A stretch of 42,571 nucleotides of DNA from Pseudomonas sp. GL-B-19 (GCF_019956415.1 NZ_JAHBDK010000049.1:1-42571), one strand, 5' to 3'. Counted from the first letter of the stretch, positions 1 to 7,343 are shown. Program-made: numbers and translations. The notes: generated from the letters alone by a model not told the origin.

Positions 1-52
1 GGGAACAAACTGGTCTGGGTACGGGACTGTCCCTGGATGTAGGCCATAACGA

Positions 53-90
53 AAAATGCTCCGTATCTTTCGATGCGGAGCATTTTCTTT
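53..90 (+). terminator. Rho-independent terminator at the window edge
   Basis: An 11-bp perfect stem (53-63 with 75-85) encloses a loop of about 11 nt and runs into TCTTT on the plus strand. The A-rich left arm means it could also work on the minus strand. It would end whatever gene enters from the left edge. One plus frame from base 1 reaches a TAG at 40-42, but too little of it is visible to call a gene. Confidence 0.8.
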
Positions 91-163
91 GATCGCCAGG
101 CAGATTGCTAGGTTTTCACACAGTCTGATTGGGCCGGTTTATTTTTGACTGGGATTTGTGGTG

Positions 164-244
164 GCCTCATCGCGAGCAGGCTCACTCCCACAGTGGATTT
201 GTGGCGTTCACAAACCTGTGGGAGCCAGCCTGCTGGCGATGGCG
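164..244. repeat. REP pair (inverted, REPIN-like)
   Basis: Two Pseudomonas REP palindromes face each other: 164-193 with core cgcgagcaggctcactccca, and 216-243, a divergent copy reading gtgggagccagcctgctgg. They lie between the upstream terminator and the end of the glutaredoxin gene. Such pairs are mobilised by RAYT transposases and commonly sit between genes. Confidence 0.8.
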
Positions 245-267
245 TCAGTCAGCGCACCACAAAACCA

Positions 268-639
268 TCAGGCTGCCGCGAAACGCTTATCCAGATAATC
301 AATGATCACCTTGGACTCATACATCCAGGTCGTCTGGCCGTTCTCTTCAATACGAAGGCACGGCACCTTGATCTTGCCACCTTGCTCCAGCAGGGTCTGG
401 CGATCCTGTTCGCTGTTTTTCGCGTCACGCAACGCCACCGGAACATTCAGGCGGCGCAGGGTACGGCGGGTCTTCACGCAAAACGGGCAGGCGTGGAATT
501 GATACAGAGTCAGGTCTTTGGCAGCGGAGTTGACCTTGGCCTGAGCCTCGGCGGGGCGTTGCTTCTTGCCGGGACGAGTCAGGAAGTCGATGAAGATGAT
601 CAGTTGGCCAAGGCCGACACGAAGCGCTTTTACGAACAC
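268..639 (-). CDS. Glutaredoxin-family protein with N-terminal membrane-proximal extension
   Basis: Predicted protein of about 123 aa. A hydrophobic N-terminus (around residues 5-18) is followed by a charged linker and a glutaredoxin/GST-N thioredoxin fold. The redox motif CPFC follows LYQFHA, with the cis-proline loop KVPCL and a C-terminal YESKVIIDYL helix. The GTG at 639 is chosen because TGAGG lies about 8 nt upstream. Longer versions would read back through the folE terminator. Family role: thiol-disulfide exchange with glutathione, exact partner unknown. It lies downstream of folE in the same direction but after a terminator, so it probably has its own promoter. Confidence 0.85.
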   Translation of the reverse strand: MFVKALRVGLGQLIIFIDFLTRPGKKQRPAEAQAKVNSAAKDLTLYQFHACPFCVKTRRTLRRLNVPVALRDAKNSEQDRQTLLEQGGKIKVPCLRIEENGQTTWMYESKVIIDYLDKRFAAA

Positions 640-702
640 GTTGAAAGCCTCACGGAGCGAATGAAGAAGGGCGCGCAGCTTACCTGATTTTTTGCAGACG
701 AA

Positions 703-731
703 AAAAAACCGGCGATGAATGCCGGTTTTCT
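703..731 (-). terminator. Terminator downstream of folE
   Basis: A 9-bp stem (705-713 with 721-729, AAAACCGGC/GCCGGTTTT) with a 7-nt loop is followed on the minus strand by a run of eight T. It sits just after the folE stop. Confidence 0.9.
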
Positions 732-743
732 TCGTGCCGCACA

Positions 744-1289
744 TTACTTGATCAGGCTGAGAAACTCGCTGCGGGTGGCCGCGTTTTCGCGGAACTCACC
801 GAGCATCACCGAAGTGATCATCGACGAATTCTGTTTCTCCACACCGCGCATCATCATGCACATGTGCTTGGCCTCGATCACCACCGCAACGCCCAAGGCG
901 CCGGTGACTTGCTGGACCGCTTCCGCGATCTGGCGGCTGAGATTTTCCTGGATCTGCAGGCGGCGGGCGTACATGTCGACGATTCGCGCCACTTTCGACA
1001 GGCCCAGCACTTTGCCGCTCGGGATGTAGGCGACATGCGCCTTGCCGATGAACGGCAGCAGGTGGTGTTCGCACAACGAGTACAGCTCGATGTCCTTGAC
1101 CAGCACCATTTCGCTGTTGTCGGAGCTGAACAAGGCACCGTTGGTGACCTCTTCCAGCGTCTGTTCATAACCGCGGCAGAGGTACTGCATGGCTTTGGCG
1201 GCACGCTTTGGCGTGTCGAGCAGGCCCTCGCGGGAGGCGTCCTCGCCCAGTTGGCCGAGAATCGCGGTGTAATTCTGTTCCAGTGTCAC
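744..1289 (-). CDS. folE: GTP cyclohydrolase I (type IA), 5' end rebuilt by an integrated element
   Basis: 181-aa FolE, full family length. It converts GTP to 7,8-dihydroneopterin triphosphate, the first step of tetrahydrofolate synthesis. Zinc and catalytic motifs are visible: SLCEHHLLPF near residues 71-80 and EAKHMCMMMRG near 138-148. The start is odd. The frame opens with GTG-ACA at 1289 (MTLEQ) behind a poor ribosome binding site, because the original start (ATG-TCC, MSLEQ) lies 3.1 kb away at 4423 beyond the inserted element. The recreated protein differs from the original only at residue 2, so the enzyme should be intact. Promoter and translation signals are now supplied by prophage DNA. 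Confidence 0.96.
   Translation of the reverse strand: MTLEQNYTAILGQLGEDASREGLLDTPKRAAKAMQYLCRGYEQTLEEVTNGALFSSDNSEMVLVKDIELYSLCEHHLLPFIGKAHVAYIPSGKVLGLSKVARIVDMYARRLQIQENLSRQIAEAVQQVTGALGVAVVIEAKHMCMMMRGVEKQNSSMITSVMLGEFRENAATRSEFLSLIK
1258..1283. repeat. Element-chromosome junction, left att copy within folE
   Basis: This 26-bp block matches 4392-4417 with one mismatch (1263 C versus 4397 T). The 20 bp at 1264-1283 are identical. It lies inside the first codons of folE, and the mismatch falls in a silent Ala wobble position (GCG versus GCA). The duplication at both edges of an integrase-bearing segment is what site-specific integration leaves. Confidence 0.85.
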
Positions 1290-1311
1290 AGAGCTTTATT
1301 CCGTATGGGTT

Positions 1312-1965
1312 CTAGAGGGGTACGGGTTCTGTCTGTACCAATTTTGTACCAATCAGGCTTTGTTCAAGCTTCCCGACTTCGCTCCAGTCTTCACTGGAAT
1401 TGATCCACCGGGCGTAAGTCGACAGTAGCATTTGCACGCTGTGGCCGAGCTGATTCGCAATGAACCCGAGGTTCATGCCTGCCATGAGGCACATGGTAGC
1501 GTAAGTGTGCCGGCAGTTGTATTGCCGTCTGGCCCTGATCTTCAGTGCGACCAGTGCCGCCTTGAAATGTTTGTCTGTCACGCTGGCCTGCTGGATGAAC
1601 TCAAAGTTCTTGGTCGGCGGGAACACATAAGGCGACTGCTTGTGCTGTCGCCGGCTCTGCTTCGCCCTCAACTCGGCCACACTCTTGGCCACCTCAATCG
1701 CATTTAATGCCCTGCTGTTCAGCATGACTCGCCGCGCTTCACGGGTTTTCGTGCGCTCCTCGATCTTGTAGTCCGCGACGATCCGACACACGTTGGCGAC
1801 GCGCCCCTCTGTATTCACCTCATCCCAGCGCAACGCCGCTATCTCCCCTGGCCACATGCCGGTGTAAAACGCGAACTCGAAGTACGCCGCGTACACCAGC
1901 ATCGAACCGGTCAGCACCTTATATAAGTGCCCGATAATCAAATCAGCCTCAACCACCGTAGACAC
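1312..1965 (-). pseudogene. Tyrosine recombinase (phage integrase), C-terminal fragment with mutated active site
   Basis: A 217-aa open frame carrying only the catalytic domain; the N-terminal arm- and core-binding domains are missing. Box II motifs are intact: CRHTYAT (Arg about 152), LGH (His about 175) and the nucleophile Tyr about 184 in LSTYARW. A probable beta-hairpin Lys lies near 73. The first catalytic arginine, expected in TGxRxGE, is Trp (TGMWPGE, codon TGG at 1854-1852), one C-to-T change from Arg. Homology starts at about residue 5, where the neighbouring lysis gene also begins, so both were cut by the same deletion. The C-terminus lies 25 bp from the att copy. Confidence 0.9.
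1335..1351. repeat. GTACCA pair near the left junction (possible integrase arm-type site)
   Basis: Two GTACCA hexamers (1335-1340 and 1346-1351) are separated by ATTTT. The same arrangement recurs at 4285-4302 near the other junction. Inside the element near both att copies is where a tyrosine integrase binds its arm sites. The left copy also codes for the integrase C-terminus, so it may be there by coding constraint. The assignment is inference. Confidence 0.4.
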
Positions 1966-1967
1966 TG

Positions 1968-2394
1968 GCCAATGCCGATTGGCAGGCGAAGTGGGATGAC
2001 CGTGACAAGCAGGGCGCTGAAGCTCGGACGCTCAACGAAGCAGCCGAGCGCACCAAAGAGCAGACCTACCAACAATCAATCAACAAGTCGGTTCAAGATG
2101 GTCAACGCACGATCGATCAAGCAACTGCTGATGCTGCCGCTGCTCGCGCTTCTGCTGACGTACTGCGCGGGGGTGGCCAACGCCCTTGCTGCTCGACTCG
2201 CAACCAGTGAAGCCAGCGGCAATTCCTGTACTGCCGCCGCAAGCAAGGCAACTGCCCGCGCCGCAATGGTGCTTGCCGACGTGCTCAAGCGCGCTGATGA
2301 AAGAGCGGGAAACCTGGTGGAGTATGCTGAGCAAAGCCGCGGACGCGGAGTGACCTGCGAACCGGCGTATGACGGAATTCAGATCGCCAGATAA
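1968..2394 (+). pseudogene. DUF2514 (Rz/i-spanin-like) phage lysis gene, 5'-truncated and frameshifted
   Basis: The upstream part reads as a hydrophilic helix in the frame of 1968 (ADWQAKWDDRDKQ). The downstream part continues in another frame with ARAAMVLADVLKRADERAG and CEPAYDGI, the conserved C-terminus of DUF2514 proteins encoded next to phage endolysins. Removing one G from the G5 run at 2169-2173 joins the two frames. The N-terminal membrane anchor is missing because the gene begins at the deletion join with the integrase. The stop at 2392-2394 overlaps the ATG of the next frame. A true frameshift and a sequencing error in the G run cannot be told apart here, but the 5' loss alone disables it. 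Confidence 0.8.
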
Positions 2395-3587
2395 TGGTAA
2401 TCTGGCGCCTTTCTGTGATTCGTCATCGGGTGTGTAAAGTGGTAAGAGAGTTCGAGTTCATCAACTTCTTCAGGGCAATCGCTGCGCTTTGGGTGTTGGT
2501 GGCACATTGCATGATTTGGGGTGGGTGGTATGGCATCCCACTGCCATCGGCGAAGATTGCAGTGAATCTGTTCATGCTGATCTCGGGCTTTCTGATGATG
2601 GCGAATGCCACCGCGCGGAAGCACTCGGAGCCGCTGACTACGGGAAGGAGCTGGGCGCGTTTTTGGGTTCGTCGCTACTTCAGGCTGGCTCCGGCCTACT
2701 ATCTGTCCCTGGCGCTGGCAGTAATGTTCAGCTCCTACTTTCTCCTTGGCTACAAAGAACTCCAGCACTTGAACCCGGCCCTGTGGGCTGGCGGTGATGG
2801 TGGGGTTTATGATCCGATGCGGATCGAGTACACCGCCACAAACATGTTTCTGCACCTCACTTTCCTGTTTGGACTACATCCTGAGTACTCATTCTCGACA
2901 TTCCTTCCGGACTGGAGCCTCAGCCTGGAAATGCAGTTTTATGCAGTTTTCCCCCTGCTGTTCCTGGTGTTTCGTCGGATTGGCGTCGCAAAGGCGTCGC
3001 TGCTGATCGGCGTTCCGGTGTTTCTGGTGGGGGCGTGGATATCCTCAAAAGCCCACTATTTCGAGCCCTCGCTAATCGTTCTGCGGCTCAATTACTTCCT
3101 CGCGGGCATGGTTTTGTTTGCGGCGATGAAGGAGGGAGTTTCCAAAGCTCGGCAAGCCAGCCTGATCACCTGCGCAATGGTGCTCGTTTATATTGGTTCG
3201 AGGGTTGATCCTGATTTCCTTGTGCTTCCAGGCATCCTGCTGCTGATGCTGGCCATCGGCCTGGCCGAGAAGTCTGGCCGGGCTCCGTCCTGGCTAATCA
3301 GCCTGATCAACAATAAGCCGGTTCGGTTCGCCTCGGACACGTCCTATGGTGTCTACCTTTTCCACGGTTTCTTTATTGCAGCCTCCGGACTCATCATCAC
3401 GCGGGTTCCATTCCTTCTTGGACTGACACCGCCGCAGCGCGTCGGCGTTATGTTGGTCTTTGTCCTGGCGGGTGCGTACCTGACTGCCTATCTGGTTTAC
3501 AAAGCTGTTGAGCTGCCAGGTATCCGGCTCGGGGGACGAGTGAATCGGTCGATGCTTTCGATTGAGCGAAAGCCGGTTGTTACTTGA
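2394..3587 (+). CDS. Acyltransferase 3 family membrane protein (OafA-like), probable phage cargo
   Basis: 397 aa with about ten membrane segments. The family start is seen in FINFFRAIAALWVLVAHC, with the conserved histidine of the RAxAxxxVxxxH motif, followed by ISGFLM and a basic loop FWVRRYFRLAPAYY. Acyltransferase-3 proteins move acetyl or other acyl groups onto cell-surface sugars such as O-antigen. Phages often carry them near an attachment site for seroconversion. The ATG at 2394 overlaps the preceding stop (TAATG). GTG codons around 2430-2439 are alternative starts giving a shorter N-terminus. The frame is intact although the rest of the prophage is ruined, which hints that the function is kept. 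Confidence 0.85.
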   Translation: MVIWRLSVIRHRVCKVVREFEFINFFRAIAALWVLVAHCMIWGGWYGIPLPSAKIAVNLFMLISGFLMMANATARKHSEPLTTGRSWARFWVRRYFRLAPAYYLSLALAVMFSSYFLLGYKELQHLNPALWAGGDGGVYDPMRIEYTATNMFLHLTFLFGLHPEYSFSTFLPDWSLSLEMQFYAVFPLLFLVFRRIGVAKASLLIGVPVFLVGAWISSKAHYFEPSLIVLRLNYFLAGMVLFAAMKEGVSKARQASLITCAMVLVYIGSRVDPDFLVLPGILLLMLAIGLAEKSGRAPSWLISLINNKPVRFASDTSYGVYLFHGFFIAASGLIITRVPFLLGLTPPQRVGVMLVFVLAGAYLTAYLVYKAVELPGIRLGGRVNRSMLSIERKPVVT

Positions 3588-3900
3588 TTGATTTTGTTCG
3601 GCCGGCAGGACGCCGGATAGGGATGGGCCAATTCTTGGGCCAATTTATCGGGGTGTGTTGGAGTAAGGCGGGGAATCGCCGGGGATTGGCCCTTGAATTC
3701 AAAGGCCGATTCCCCGTCTATCCCCGTTTAGAACAGCAGGGAAGGGAGCAGATCTGAATTTGGCATGTGCTAATTCTCCGCAGACGAGGAAAGCGTAGCA
3801 GTCGATAAGACGATTTGAATGGAATGGTGCTCGGTCGGCAGAACGCCGGTAGAAGGGATGGGGCTGGGCGGCCACGTCCGTACACATGGCCTCCCTGGTT

Positions 3901-4053
3901 TTACAACACCGCCAAGACGACAGTAGCCAAAAGAGCCAGTGCAACAGCGGACACTGGATCTATGCCCATCGAGCCGAAGCTAATGGCCATGCCACCGAAC
4001 GCACGAATGCGTTTGTGCAAAACTGCTGAACCAGCTTGATTAGATATACCCAA
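3901..4053 (-). CDS. Possible small hydrophobic protein in the element
   Basis: A 50-aa frame from TTG at 4053 with AGGATTACC upstream; a shorter form could start at ATG 3990. The C-terminus is a strong hydrophobic helix (PVSAVALALLATVVLAVL) ending at the stop, while the N-terminal half is basic. Small single-span proteins occur in phages as holins, toxins or superinfection factors, but I do not recognise this one. It could be a chance frame. Confidence 0.25.
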   Translation of the reverse strand: MGISNQAGSAVLHKRIRAFGGMAISFGSMGIDPVSAVALALLATVVLAVL

Positions 4054-4284
4054 AGGTAATCCTACCTTGCTGTTCTCAGAGTCTCATAGTGTGGCCGGCG
4101 CGGAGGTTCAGACTGTTGCTGTTTCTCTGTGTGTTCTCTGGACACAAAGGGTCAGCAGCCCAACCAGTACTTAGGCAGCAACAGTAGATGCTGATGCTGT
4201 CAAAATTACGTGCGGAGAATGACGAGATTCAATTTGAAAAGTAAGGTCTTCAATTTCTCGACTCCGTGTTCGCAGTGCTATCCC

Positions 4285-4302
4285 GTACCAATTTTTGTAC
4301 CA
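4285..4302. repeat. GTACCA pair near the right junction
   Basis: GTACCA at 4285-4290 and 4297-4302 are separated by six A/T bases. It matches the pair at 1335-1351 apart from one extra T and lies about 90 bp inside the right att copy. It is a possible arm-type integrase site. Confidence 0.4.
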
Positions 4303-4381
4303 CTGACCGTGTATTCAGGGTGTGAGCCGGGTATTCCAAAGTAATGAAGTGCCCGGTTTCATTGGTTCTGCGTACTTTGGC

Positions 4382-4423
4382 TTACCCCTTTAGAATTGCG
4401 GTGTAATTCTGTTCCAGGGACAT
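4382..4423 (-). pseudogene. Stranded original 5' end of folE
   Basis: ATG at 4423 starts a 13-codon frame MSLEQNYTAILKG that matches the FolE N-terminus for eleven residues and then runs into element sequence and TAA (4384-4382). A good ribosome binding site (CAGG, about 8 nt upstream) and the original upstream region (4424-4494) remain attached to it. It is the left-behind half of folE after integration. It now encodes at most a 13-residue peptide. Confidence 0.9.
4392..4417. repeat. Element-chromosome junction, right att copy
   Basis: The second copy of the 26-bp folE segment, 25 of 26 bases identical to 1258-1283. It lies within the stranded folE 5' end. Confidence 0.85.
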
Positions 4424-4494
4424 GAAACTACCTGTGGGGATTTTCGCAAAGGGCAAGGGTATGGACACGGCGCTGCAAGCGTGAAGCGACAGCT

Positions 4495-5052
4495 TTACTC
4501 GTCACGACCTTCCATCATGGTGCGTTTGAGCATCACATACACCGCTCCGGCGCCGCCATGTTTAGCCTGGCACGAGGTGAAGCCAAGCACTTGTGAATGC
4601 TGGCGCAGCCAAGTGTTGACGTGACTTTTGATCATCGGCCGCTTGCCGTCCAGACGCACGGCTTTGCCGTGGGTGACGCGCACGCAGCGAATTTCGAATT
4701 TGGTCGCTTCGGCCAGAAACGCCCAGAGGGTTTCTCGCGCTTTTTCCACGCTCATGCCATGCAGATCGAGGCTGCCCTCGAACGGAATCTGACCGATCTT
4801 GAGCTTGCGCATCTGGCTTTCCTGAACCCCGTCACGGGCCCACATCAACTCGTCTTCCGGGCCGACATCAATGACGAACTGATCGGACAGCCCATCAACG
4901 GTGGTGGCATCGGTGCGAATGGTCGCGGCTTGACGCAGCTTGGCGAATTGCGCGCGGTCGGCCTTGGGTTTGCCGGTTTCGGCGCGATCGTGCTTGATCG
5001 GCTTGACGCCTTGGATCGCACTTTTGAACAGGGAAAAATCGTTGTCTTGCAT
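4495..5052 (-). CDS. Smr-domain protein (YdaL/SmrA type)
   Basis: 185 aa. A charged N-terminal half is followed by a C-terminal Smr domain with the signatures SLDLHGMSVEKA (about 97-108) and RVTHGKAV (about 129-136); the usual HGKG reads HGKA. Smr domains are found alone or at the end of MutS2, and several are DNA or RNA endonucleases; the substrate of this stand-alone type is unsettled. ATG 5052 is chosen for GGAGG six bases upstream. Longer frames upstream overlap the next gene and lack such a site. It lies beside folE as in other pseudomonads, and before the insertion the two may have been co-transcribed. Confidence 0.9.
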   Translation of the reverse strand: MQDNDFSLFKSAIQGVKPIKHDRAETGKPKADRAQFAKLRQAATIRTDATTVDGLSDQFVIDVGPEDELMWARDGVQESQMRKLKIGQIPFEGSLDLHGMSVEKARETLWAFLAEATKFEIRCVRVTHGKAVRLDGKRPMIKSHVNTWLRQHSQVLGFTSCQAKHGGAGAVYVMLKRTMMEGRDE

Positions 5053-5138
5053 GTCAGCCTCCGCGAAGGGCGGCCAGTTTACCCAAGTCGAGTCGCTATC
5101 CATAACAATTGAGGCCCGGCAAATACCAGGCCTCCTGT

Positions 5139-5459
5139 TCAGTCGTGTTTTTTCATCAGGTGTGGAGACATGTTCAGCCCGCGCGACTGGCGCGAACGGC
5201 GCCGGCACCGACGCCAAAGCCATACGCCGAGGTACAGCATGAACAGGCCGATCGCCAGAATCACTGCCGCACCGATCCGGCTGGTGTTCAGTTCGCCCAG
5301 CGCGGGTACGTGGCCAAACAGGCTGGCGGCAGCGGCCATGGCGAGCAAGACACCGCACGTTGCCAGCAACGCGGCAAACGCGGCGCCAATTCGAAAACGC
5401 CAGTTGCGTTGGCCTTTGGGCCGCAAGCGGCGAGCGTCAAAACCATCGGATAACTTCAT
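5139..5459 (-). CDS. Small membrane protein of unknown function
   Basis: 106 aa. A basic cytoplasmic N-terminus is followed by two hydrophobic helices (about 24-47 and 60-80) and a very basic C-terminal tail (RRCRRRSRQSR), so both ends probably face the cytoplasm. ATG 5459 is preceded by AGGAAGGTCGG. It ends 86 bp before the Smr gene on the same strand and may form an operon with it. I do not recognise a named family. Confidence 0.8.
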   Translation of the reverse strand: MKLSDGFDARRLRPKGQRNWRFRIGAAFAALLATCGVLLAMAAAASLFGHVPALGELNTSRIGAAVILAIGLFMLYLGVWLWRRCRRRSRQSRGLNMSPHLMKKHD

Positions 5460-5554
5460 TCCGACCTTCCTCAATGGGTATCGGCCCTTCGACCGGGAGT
5501 TGACCGGGATGTTCCTGAGGCTAAGACAATTGCGGCAAATGGGTGACTTTTGCG

Positions 5555-5581
5555 GATGAGCGGCAGTATTGGCCGCTCATC
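5555..5581 (-). terminator. Hairpin downstream of the cysteine-hydrolase homologue
   Basis: A perfect 10-bp stem GATGAGCGGC/GCCGCTCATC (5555-5564 with 5572-5581) with a 7-nt loop lies just past the stop at 5596. It has no T tract, so termination is uncertain. Confidence 0.45.
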
Positions 5582-5595
5582 AAGGGCCGATCAAA

Positions 5596-6186
5596 TCAAA
5601 TCAGATCGTGAGTGAGCGCGAGCGTGGCGAAGTTGTCCGCCATGATCGCCATTTCGGTCTGTTGAACGTGTTCGGCGCTCAACACGCCGCCCTTGTAAGG
5701 TAAATCGCGCGTGGCACAGGCGTCTTCCACCAGCGTGCAACGGAAACCCAGATTCTTAGCAGCGCGCACCGTGGTGCTGACACTGGAGTGACTCATGAAA
5801 CCGCAGACGATCAGGTCAAGGGCGCCGAGGTCTTCCAGGCGCTTTGCCAGTTCAGTGCCGTGGAACGCACTTGGCAGCAATTTGCCGATGATGGTTTCGT
5901 CGGGCAGTGGTTCAAGGCCGGGGATAAACTCACCACGCTCGCCTTGTGGATCGAACAGCCCGCCGACCGTGCCGAGGTGGCGTACATGCACGATGGTGCG
6001 GCCGGCCGCGCGGGCAGCCGCCAGCAATTGCTTGATGTTCGCGACGGCAGCGTCCATGCCGCTCAGGGCCAGCGGACCGCTGAGGTACTCCTTTTGTGCA
6101 TCGATGATGACAAGGGTCGCATGGCTCAGATTGGCTGCTGCGTAACCGCGGCCGCTGAGTTGAAACATCGTTTTTGGAACGGACAT
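5596..6186 (-). CDS. Isochorismatase/cysteine-hydrolase family protein lacking the nucleophilic Cys
   Basis: 196 aa with the Rossmann-like isochorismatase fold: strand LVIIDAQKEY with Asp29, Lys102 in IIGKLLPSAF, and the loop VCGFMSHSSVSTT. The family's hydrolytic members carry Cys where this protein has Ser135 (SHSSV; AGT codon). Isochorismatases proper also lack the Cys and act without a covalent intermediate, so the reaction here cannot be assigned. ATG 6186 has AAGGAG eight bases upstream; the longer in-frame start at 6312 has no such support. It appears to be a single-gene unit convergent with nothing and divergent from prmB. Confidence 0.88.
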   Translation of the reverse strand: MSVPKTMFQLSGRGYAAANLSHATLVIIDAQKEYLSGPLALSGMDAAVANIKQLLAAARAAGRTIVHVRHLGTVGGLFDPQGERGEFIPGLEPLPDETIIGKLLPSAFHGTELAKRLEDLGALDLIVCGFMSHSSVSTTVRAAKNLGFRCTLVEDACATRDLPYKGGVLSAEHVQQTEMAIMADNFATLALTHDLI

Positions 6187-6425
6187 TCTGGGGCTCCTTG
6201 GAGTGGGGCTTTTGCGCCATTGTCCTCTGGCTGAGCGGTTCTGTGAATCGCTACTATTGTAGATGTCGTCTTTACTGGCTTGCAGCCTTGTCAGTTTGCT
6301 CGTTTTGTTCAATAGCCAGCGGTAAAAAGGGATGGATCCTACATCTGGTCCGGTGTTTTTCCTGCGTCGTCGTGGCGCGTTTTGGCTGTTAGAATTGCCA
6401 GTCGTTTTTTCTGGAGTTTGCCGCC

Positions 6426-7334
6426 GTGATCACTTCCCGACTTCGTACCCTGCGTGACCATATCCGTTGGGCCGTCAGCCGCTTCCATGGGGAGGATCTG
6501 TTTTTCGGCCATGGGACTGACAACGCCTGGGATGAAGCCCGTCAACTGGTGTTGGGTGCCTTGCACTTACCGTGGGAAATAGCTGACAGCTACCTTGACT
6601 GCGCGTTGGAAGAAGATGAGCTGGTGAATTTGCAGCGCTTGCTCAAGCGTCGCATCGAAGAACGCATTCCGACTGCCTACTTACTGGGTGAAGCGTGGTT
6701 TTGTGGCATGTCGTTCATCGTCGACGAGCGCGTGCTGATCCCGCGTTCACCGATTGGCGAGCTGATTGAAAAACGTTTCGAGCCTTGGTTGGGTGCAGAG
6801 CCGGCTCGCATTCTCGACCTCTGTACCGGTTCCGGTTGCATCGGCATCGCCTGTGCCTATGAATTCCAGAACGCCGAAGTGGTACTGGCCGACCTGTCGT
6901 TCGAAGCGCTGGAAGTGGCCAATCAGAACATTGAGCGTCACGGTGTCGATGAGCGGGTGTACACCGTTCAGGGCGATGGGTTTGATGGCTTGCCGGGTCA
7001 ACGTTTCGACCTGATCGTGTCGAACCCGCCCTACGTCGATGCGGAAGATTTCGCCGATATGCCGGACGAGTATCAGCACGAGCCGGAGCTGGGACTGGCC
7101 TGTGGCGATGATGGTTTGAACCTGGTGCGTCGCATGCTCGCTGAAGCTGCGGATCATCTGACCGACAAGGGCTTGCTGATTGTCGAAGTGGGCAACAGCC
7201 AGGTTCACGTCGAGGCGCTGTACCCGGAAGTCGATTTCGCCTGGCTCGATTTCGAGCGCGGCGGGCATGGGGTATTCATGTTGACGGCTGAGCAGTGCCG
7301 CGATCATCAGGCCCTGTTCGCTTCCCGCGTCTGA
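6426..7334 (+). CDS. prmB: Ribosomal protein uL3 (L3) N5-glutamine methyltransferase
   Basis: 302 aa of the HemK/PrmB family. The N-terminal helical domain (about 1-110) binds the substrate protein. The SAM-binding Rossmann domain follows with LDLCTGSGCIGIA (about 131-143) and the catalytic SNPPYVD (about 199-205), which holds the target glutamine amide. The N-terminal sequence and position next to aroC fit PrmB rather than PrmC. The start is GTG 6426, with GGAG about nine bases upstream. It runs divergently from the cysteine-hydrolase homologue with a 239-bp shared promoter region. Confidence 0.95.
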   Translation: MITSRLRTLRDHIRWAVSRFHGEDLFFGHGTDNAWDEARQLVLGALHLPWEIADSYLDCALEEDELVNLQRLLKRRIEERIPTAYLLGEAWFCGMSFIVDERVLIPRSPIGELIEKRFEPWLGAEPARILDLCTGSGCIGIACAYEFQNAEVVLADLSFEALEVANQNIERHGVDERVYTVQGDGFDGLPGQRFDLIVSNPPYVDAEDFADMPDEYQHEPELGLACGDDGLNLVRRMLAEAADHLTDKGLLIVEVGNSQVHVEALYPEVDFAWLDFERGGHGVFMLTAEQCRDHQALFASRV

Positions 7335-7343
7335 CTTTAGAAA

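Larger units (their letters stand above)
3588..4381. other. Mostly non-coding right end of the element
   Basis: About 800 bp with no gene of typical Pseudomonas codon pattern. Near 3688-3720 there is an imperfect hairpin around CTTGAATTCAAA that may end transcription of the acyltransferase gene. A small hydrophobic frame (3901-4053, minus) and the GTACCA repeat (4285-4302) are listed separately. Base composition is less G+C-rich than the flanks. I see nothing else I can name. Confidence 0.6.
1284..4417. mobile_element. Degraded prophage/integrative element inserted in the 5' end of folE
   Basis: About 3.1 kb are bounded by the duplicated folE segment. From left to right it contains an integrase C-terminal fragment (minus strand), a truncated and frameshifted DUF2514 spanin-like gene, an intact acyltransferase-3 gene, and about 800 bp with little coding potential. 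Integrase at one end and lysis plus cargo genes at the other is the usual prophage layout, so almost the whole phage interior appears deleted, with a join near 1960-1970. With a broken integrase it should no longer excise by itself. Confidence 0.85.

Noticed and set aside
3699..3944. 81-codon minus frame in the element tail
   Set aside because: Cys/Trp/Arg-rich composition unlike a real protein, and no ribosome site.
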